A stretch of 51,594 nt of DNA from Mesostigma viride (lineage: Eukaryota; Streptophyta; Mesostigmatophyceae; Mesostigmatales; Mesostigmataceae). This document shows, piece by piece, positions 30,141 through 39,100 of the stretch; within the stretch, counting starts at the first letter, position 1; every line of letters begins with the position of its first letter. The notes below the pieces were generated by a model, which saw nothing but the letters and a program-made list of their open reading frames with translations, was not told the DNA's origin and ran no database searches. Location of the stretch: assembly GCA_009746045.1 (NCBI GenBank), contig RPFO01001227.1:1-51594 (forward strand), written 5' to 3'. The translations under genes were made by a program, and so were the position numbers.

Positions 30141-33100
30141 CTGCAAGTCAGAGAGTTTGACAGAAAATTCTACTTGTCAATAGCTGCATTACGCCGAGAA
30201 TTTGATTTGTGCTGAAAAACTGGGTATTTTACCAGTGATAGAGATGATTAGCATCAGCCTGGAGCGGCGACACATTTAGGAGGTGGTAGTACTCACGAGG
30301 AAGCCAGCAGGGCATCACAAAACCAGTGGTCAGATAGGGGAAATTCCTTTTGAGGAGAGACTGACCTTTGTGAGTAGGAAAAAACCAGCAGTCAGAGCCA
30401 GCACACATGTTATCTGATAACAGAGTTTGACTGGTAATTTTTCGACAGTATCTTAACAGCAGGTTCTGACAACCAGCAGAGATCACTTAGCCTCGTTCCT
30501 CACAGACAACTGATCCAACGCCAAAGGCTCATTGAGACCACCAGAAGCCCTGGCAAGCCATGCGTCTGGTATTGGTTGTCTCAATTTGCGGGGCCAATCT
30601 TGCCGCGGCAATGCTGGTTTAAAACGGCGCATTGCAAACGTGACTAAACCCAGTAGCGACCACACACAGGCCGCATATGAGACGTACACAAGCTGTGTAA
30701 AAAATGGACAAGAACTGTGGAAACGAAATAGAGTATAAGAGCTGTATACGAGCGGTAAAAGACATTGAAAAAGAGTACACGAACCTACTAGAGCTGTGCA
30801 CGAGCTGTATACAAGCAGAAAATAAGAACCAAAAGTGTGCCACCCCTTGCTCTGTTTTCCACTGCCCTAAAACGAGCAGCCCCTTGCCCTATTTTCCCAC
30901 TGTCTTGAAGGAATCTGCCCCTTGCCCTGTTTTCCCGCTGCCCTGAAACAAGTCGCCCCTTGCCCTGTTTCCCACTGCCTAAAAGGGATCCGCACCTTGC
31001 CCTGTTTTTCGCTGCCCTGCGTCTTGACACCCAGCAGCCGTCGCAGCAGGAAGAAGTTCACCTCCAGCTCGGTGAACACGGCAGGCAGCGCGCCCACCTC
31101 GCCCAGGACCTGGGGTGGAAGCAAACGATGTATCAATTAATTGATTAGTTAATTCATCTATTGCGCCACATGAGCAAGAGTCCTCAGTGAGATGGAAATG
31201 GAATGGGGTGGGATGGATCTAGCTATCTAGCCTCTAGTTACAGGATTGCGGGCTCCGCGGCCTGAATTACTTTGGGCGCCAACAATGGGCTAGAGGGTAA
31301 GAGCGGGCATGGGACGGGGAAGGGAAACAAACAGGGGAATGCTGTCCCTGAAGGGACAGAGGGGAGGGGAAAGGGACCGTTGGATGCGGGACGTGGGATG
31401 TGGGATGTGGGATGTGGGGTGTGGGATGTGGGATGTGGGCAAAAAGTGGGCGTGGGCGGGGATGGTGAACGAGGCGGTAAATCGGATGAGGGCAGGAGAC
31501 AAGGGGAGGGAGAGGAGGACGACAAAGGGACAGGGGGAGATACAGGGAGCTTGAGGAGAGAAGAGGAGGGGACGGAAGGGTAGGAAGGGGAAAACAGGGA
31601 GGAAAGAAGGGCAGCCGGAGGGGGGATGGGCGGAAGGAGAAGGGGGGGAGAGGAGGTAAGGCGGGAAGGGGCAAGGTGATGGTGGTGGTGGCGGGGAGAA
31701 TGTTGGGTGGAAGGGACCAAAAGGTAAAGAGGAGAAAGTTTGGAGGAGGGCAGTGGGTAGCCATGGTAATGGTGGGTGGATCGGCCGCAGGAGGCGGCGG
31801 TAACAGGGAAAAAGTTCCGATGATGACTGCCATGCTACAGGTACATCCCATACTGCGACACCTACCGCTTTGCAAGGCAAGCCCTCTCTTGGCTAGATAT
31901 GGCCTATGGACATAGATAGGCCCTGGTTGTATATTGCTACTCAAAACTTGTCGTGCCGTAGGTGAAAAGAAAATTAGGAACTCTTCCCATACTTGCCCCA
32001 TCGGGAGGACACCCTTATTGTAGGGTGGTTCCACCAGCCTGATACAGTCGTCATACCTGTCATACTGTGCCACCACCCTCAGTACCATCGTGCCTGCAAC
32101 CCCCCCCCCCCCACTCACACACATTACTGCAGTGACCACACACCAATGTACCTGCCCCACCCGCCTAACCAGTGACCCTACATATCCCATAACGAAAAGA
32201 GCATTCAACCTGCCCCACCCACCTGGCTTAAAGGTAGCATCCCACAAACCTAGATACGCTTACAAACACGCATAAACATATAACTTCCTAGAAGGTGCTC
32301 TCCGTCGTACCTGCAGCACCACCCTCGACTAAATCATGCACCTGCCGCACCAGCCTAAACAGCCATCATACATGCCAAGCACCCTAAATTGATTTATCTT
32401 ACCTGCCACACCACCCTCTCATAATTCACATACCTGCTTTCCCCCCCCCCCCCCCCCCCCCCACACACAACAAAACGAACCAGCCTCGAACCTGCCCTAT
32501 CAGCCTTGTATAACACTTGTACCGGCCCCACCGGCCTTGTATAATACTTGTACCGGCCCCACGAGCCTTGTATAATACTTGTACCGGCCACACCGGCCTT
32601 GTGAAAAGGTCTTCACCCAGAATTCTATCGTACCTGCCCCACAAGCCAACTCTCTCTCACACACACGCACACGCACACGCACACAAATGCACATTTAGGT
32701 ATAATTCTCCCCCTGCCCCTCCACCACCAGCCTACTCACACACACACATACAAACACACGAATGCTCTCGTACCTGCCCCAGCCGGCTGTATGTTTAGGT
32801 ATCTCATACCTGGCCCAGCCGCCTACGCACACGCACGCAAATGCACATTTAGGTATAATTCTCGCACCTGCCCCACCAGCCGGTCCGCCCTTGTGAGCGT
32901 CGGATCGATCGTCGTGCCCACGCCGATCAGCCCGCCCGGCACCGCAAACTGCAGCTCGTTCTGCTCCGCAAACAGCGAGACGATGTGGCTGAAGATGGGT
33001 GTGCACTTGAGCCGGCCCTCCGCGTCCTTGCTCACAATACCGGGTCGGATCTCAATCTCCTGCCCCATGCGCAGCACCCCCTGCAGGATACTCCCGCCGG

Positions 33101-36100
33101 CCACGCCTCCCTTGATGTCGTCCACCTCGGCACCGGGCTTGTTGACATCGAATGAGCGGATCACGATCATGTTGGGCGGCGCGACAAAGTCACGCACGGG
33201 GACGGGGACCTGCCAAGGTGATGGCACAGGTACGTGTTAAGTGTGTAGGTACCCGGGTGAGTGGGCATGCGTGCGCGTGCAGATGGGGGGGAGAGGGAGG
33301 GCAAGCGTCTCATAAACATATCAATGAGACAACCAGCGCGGGCCAGAAATCTGGAGGATTGGGGTCACGGTAGGTCGAGCCACATATACGTTTGGGTGGC
33401 TGGGTGGCGCCGCAAAATCACGCACGGGGACCAGAAGCTGCACAGAAGGGAGGAGGAAGAAGAGCAGGAAGAGGGTGGGAAGAGAGTACTGAAACAGTGG
33501 GCGGAGAGATTTGAGTTGGGGTTAAAACGCAAATAAATAAATAAACGGTGGTGATCGTGGTGCCAAGGGGCCTGCAATAGATGCACATGTCCACCGGTGG
33601 ATGCACACATCCGCATCCGCATCCCCATCCGCATCCGCATCCCCATCCCCATCCCCATCCCCATCCCCATCCCCATCCCCATCCCCATCCCCATCCCCAT
33701 CCCCATCCCCATCCCCATCCCCATCCCCATCCCCATCCCCATCCCCATCCCCATCCCCATCCGTGTCCGCATCCGCATCCGCATCCGCATCCGCATCCGC
33801 ATCCGCATCCGCATCCGCATCCGCATCCGCATCCGCATCCGCATCCGCATCCCATCCGCATCCGCATCCGCATCCGCATCCGCATCCCCATCCGTGTCCG
33901 TGTCCGTGTCCGTGTCCGTGTCCGTGTCCGTGTCCGTGTCCGTGTCCGTGTCCGTGTCCGTGTCCGTGTCCGTGTCCGTGTCCGTGTCCGTGTCCGTGTC
34001 CGTGTCCGTGTCCGTGTCCGTGTCCGTGTCCGTGTCCGCATCCCCATCCCCATCCCCATCCCCATCCCCATCCCCATCCCCATCCCCATCCCCATCCCCA
34101 TCCCCATCCCCATCCCCATCCCCATCCCCATCCCCATCCGCATCCGCATCTTCATCCTCATCCTCATCCTCATCCTCATCCTCATCCTCATCCTCATCCG
34201 CATCCGCATCCGCATCCCATCCCCATCCCCATCCCCATCCCCATCCCCATCCCCATCCCCATCCCCATCCCCATCCCCATCCCCATCCCCATCCCATCCC
34301 CATCCCCATCCCCATCCCCATCCCCATCCCCATCCCCATCCCCATCGCCATCCCCATCCCCATCCCCATCCCCATCCCCGTCCCCATCCCCATCCCCATC
34401 CCCATCCTCATCCTCATCCGCATCCGCATCCGCATCCGCATCCGCATCCGCATCCGCATCCGCATCCGCATCCGCATCCGCATCCGCATCCGCATCCGCA
34501 TCCCCATCCTATTATCCATTTCCACGTCCACAGTGGATGCACTCCACTTCCACTTTCACCCATCCACAATGCGTAAAACAGAAGCATCCAGCAGCGTACA
34601 AAGCTGGCAGACAATCCTCAACTACTAGGGCTTTACACATACTAGGGCTATACCCAACTTGTTGACGCGAACACCGTTGGGTCCCCTTTTTCTTCTTTGG
34701 CACTCATGACCTGACCTGGAAACGCCTCACCCACCTGGTTGACCACGAATTTCACACACAACATCCATATCCACCCGGCATCGGCATCCTGTGTTGACAT
34801 CCAGCATCTCCACAATGCACCCCTCTCAAAGACGGTTGCCTTGTGAGGCCGCCCTAGTCGACATCGATGTCACGTTGAGCTCGGAACAGGCTTTGATCTG
34901 CCATGGTGCACCCTCGCCCACATGGGGAACGAAACTGTTTCAATGAAGAGATATCCATCCCGCCGCCCGCCCACCTTGTTGACAATGTATTCGCACACGA
35001 CGTCGATGTTGTACTTGAGTTGCGCCGAGATGGGCACGACGGGCGCGCCGTCGGCGATCGTCCCTTGGATGAACTTGTGGATCTCAATCTGCTGGTTGGC
35101 GGCCACGCTTTCGGGGATGAGGTCCACCTGGCGCAGCCACACAAACAACAACAAAAATAGAACACGACCGAATGCCGGCATCGTAAGCTTTCTGGGATGA
35201 GATCCACCTGGCGCAACCACACAGCGACAAAAATAGGACCACACAACGACTAAACTAGATTAGGTATTGTTTGCTCGCCGGGACGATGTCGAGCCATTCC
35301 CCATAAACACATCCCCCTTCAACAAATCACCAGTGCATGCGCAACCCGAAGGGTGGGTCCACAACATGCACCATGTGCCATACGGTGCGTCATCTGATGG
35401 TCGGCTGCGATGCTTGCGGGAATGGGGTCGACCTGCCCGACAACGGCAGATGGAGGATAAACAAATGATTTGATGGCATGCCAACACCCAAAGTTCTCAT
35501 GGATGACATCCGCAGGGTTGCCTCATTCACATATATATAGCAGTTGTCTCACTCATATCAAGGAGACAACCACCGCAGGTCAGACATCTGGGGAATCAAC
35601 TGGGTAAGACGACGCCAAGGCAGATAATATGGCTAGGTTATCAACGAGATCAAGAGCATGCCAATCAATGAGATCAAGGATGTGCTCGCCCTAGCCCTGG
35701 CAAGGTGACAGTACCGAACTGGACCCATGCTCTCCACCACCTTGTGCTGCAGGATGAGGTACATGATACCCACTAACAACACCCCACCTTGTTCTGCAGG
35801 ATGATGATGTGCTTGAGGCGCATGATCTCCACCGCGGCCAAGTGCTCGCTCGTCTGCGGCTGCGGGCACGTCTCGTTGCCGGCGATCAGAAGTAGCGCAC
35901 CGTCCATGACGGCCGCGCCGTTGAGCATGGTGGCCATGAGGATATCGTGGCCTGGGCAATCGACAAATGACACGTGGCGCAGCAGCTTCATCTTGGCGTT
36001 CTCGAACCCAGGGACCTCGCACAGCGGGCTGTCCTCTTTACCGCTCCCGTACGCCCTGGTGGGAGTAAGCAGGGAGGCGGGGTGGGGGATCATAATCGGG

Positions 36101-39100
36101 GGTGGGGGTTGGGGGGTTGTAATCTGTCAAGAAAGGATGGATGTACCTATTGCTTTCCAGTCAAAGTTTCATTCTTGTCAACAGGCTGTCCTCATTACCA
36201 CTCTGCAGGGTTCAAAGGGGACGGGGAAGGGACGTAACAGGCCGCAAGGTCTGCAAAAAGAAAACCTGACATGACTGATATTTCGTAACCCACGCTTTAT
36301 ACATGTCCGGGGACTGTCCTCGTTACCGCTCCCTATAAGACAAGGCAGAAAGGAGAAAAGAATGGGAAGGAAGGAGTGGGTTTAGTTGTCAATGGGATGA
36401 CTTCTTCCATACGCCCTGAGAGGGCGGTGGGGGAACAATAGGATGGGAGACCATATGAACTAATAATAATAATAATGATAATAATAAAAGGTTGAATGAT
36501 AGTAATAATGAACAAAAAATAGAATAAGAAACCGTACGGTACATGGAATCGTAACAGGACGAATAATAATGAATCATGATAATGATAGGACCATAGGACC
36601 ATATGTGTGCGAAACCGGATGTCACCGAAAAATCATGACTGGCATCCCTATTCAAAGTTCGGATCTTATCAGCGGGCTGTCCTCTCTATGGCTCCCGAGA
36701 CGGATTCTTTAGAGGGGTCATAATGGGGAGGATGAAGGGTATGGGGCAATAGGGAGTTGAGGAGGATACAGTACGCGCTCATAATATAATGGACGAAGAA
36801 AAAATTACTAATGAAAAATATACATAATTATGTATCCAGGAGACAACCAGCGCAGGCCAGAAATCGGGAGAATCCGGACCATGGTAGCTCGAGCCTGCAT
36901 ATGCATGGTCCTGCGGGCTGTGTGTGTGTAATCGCCCCGTGCGGCCATCACAGCAAGTGACGAATGGATTCTGGACGGTGTCTGCGGATAGCGCAAGGTG
37001 TGCTGGCTGTTATGTGATAAAAAATAGAACAAGGGAGATGAGCCATTGTGGGGAGTAAAGCTCAAGCCTCAAGGGTGGGGAATGGGTGGGGGGTGGGGGG
37101 GCTGTAAACGGGCCAACCATGCCCACCCCCTTAGGATGAAACACCAAGTTTGCTACACCTTCCCGTGCATTCCTGTCCAGCGCGTGGCGCGGGGCTCACC
37201 TATAGCAAACCGGCCGAGGACAATTTTCATCCTCGCATTTATAGATCTTTGCGTTGGCGTATCCTAGCTTGATGGTGATGTTGCGTTCCAGCTCGTTCTT
37301 GAACCGAACCGTCTGCGCGCAGACGTCACGGTCAGGAGAGACACACCACACGCAGGCACAGGCACAGGCACAGGCACCGGCGCAGAACCATGAGCACCAA
37401 CCTCCTTAAACCGCATTGTCTGCGCGTCCGCCACGAGCAGGGGAGGAAAGCACGAACACACACAGCACATGCACATGGTTATAAACATCGACATCAGTCT
37501 TCAAACAAACCGACTGCGGGCAGACGTCCACCCCAAGTATACACAGAAACAAGAAAAACAAGTGCAAGCATAAAAACACAAAGCACTGACTATTTTCATG
37601 CACCAAACTATCTGCGGGCCGCCATCACACTACACTATAGTGATACCCACAATGCTGTATGATCACACGCACACACACACACGCTGACACACACAGACAC
37701 CCCCGCACCTATACACACGCACACACACAAACAACACAGACTCTACAGGCGCCACCAGCAGTAATAGAAAAAGATGACTGCACACGCACCACAACAGCCG
37801 TAGGCATAGCCACAGCAAAATCGCCATTCACCCAAGACCACGTGGACCACCCACCTGCACGCCCCGACAATGCCTTACCCATCCCTGCGCATTCACACAC
37901 ACGCTGTGCCATTCACACACATGCCAACATGCACGTCCGAAATAGCCCCGTGGACTTGCCAACAGACAGGATCGTTTCACACGAGTATCCGGTTACGCAG
38001 CCGGTGCTACACGGCCCCACCTCGTCCACCCACCTGCACACCCGAGATGGCCTTGACGACCGTGGACTTTCCGTGCGCCACGTGGCCAATCGTACCTGGC
38101 AGGAGGGGCAAACAATCACAAGCAAGAGTCACGAATCGTGAATCCAAGGACATCAAGAAATGGTCAACGATGGTTCAGGCACTTGTCATGAGCCCACGGC
38201 CAAGGCTCCACAACCAAGGTCCAAGGCCATCAGCATGGTCGGACACAAAATTGGACACAAGGCTACAAGGACATCATCCACAAACACGTGTGATGGGTTA
38301 TGGGTGTGTACAGGGGGCAGCGAGCAAGGTCCAAAAAGGGGTGGGAAAGGGGTAACGCTGAACGGGGGAGGTGGGGAAGGGGGTACGCTTATGGGAGAAT
38401 GGTGGGACGATGCGGGTGGAAAGGGGAGAAGAGAAATGGAGGGTTTTCAACTAGAGGGCGCGATCAGCGTGCCATGTTTACTCAAGGGAGTTGCCTTACG
38501 AGGCCGTAGATATAAACTGCTCAGTATGCCGTCATAGCTACGTCAAAACTGTTACTTTACAGCTACCGTAGATATAAACTGCTCAGTATGCCGTCACAGC
38601 TACGTCAAAACTGTTACATCATAGCTGCCGTAGATATAAACTGCTCAGTATGCCGTCATAGCTATGTCAAAACTGTTACATCATAGCTGTGTTCCAAGTT
38701 CACACCTGCGTGCAACCTGCGTGCAACGTTGTCGTGTAACTTGCCCCATAACATACCAGCCCGTAAAAGACAAATAACAGAGGGCACGATACAAGTGATA
38801 CAACTACATTACGAAACAAGGTTATGGCCCTGCCTGATTCTCGCTTACTTGATCTTCCCAGGATGGGGTACGGATAACAAATAAACATATATTTTTCAGA
38901 AAGTATTGTGACCAGGTTTTGTAATATAACCGAACGTTAGCATGAGCCCCACGCCACCCGCTACATCCGTTTGTACCATGCATTGACAGCTAGTCACCGA
39001 ATGGAACAAACCTACGTTGACGACAAGCTGTTCACGTTTTCTCTAGTGTATAGATGCCAAGGCACACACACACACACAAGACAAGGCACAAGCACACACA

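Noticed and set aside
29517-30215. 232-codon plus-strand open frame
   Set aside because: It overlaps eIF2-gamma exon 8 and its downstream echoes on the opposite strand and has no recognised motif.
33365-34665. Open frames rich in Met-Arg, Gly-Met, Asp-Ala, Pro-His, Pro-Ser or Ile-Pro
   Set aside because: They are shadows of a hexanucleotide array that lies wholly inside an eIF2-gamma intron.
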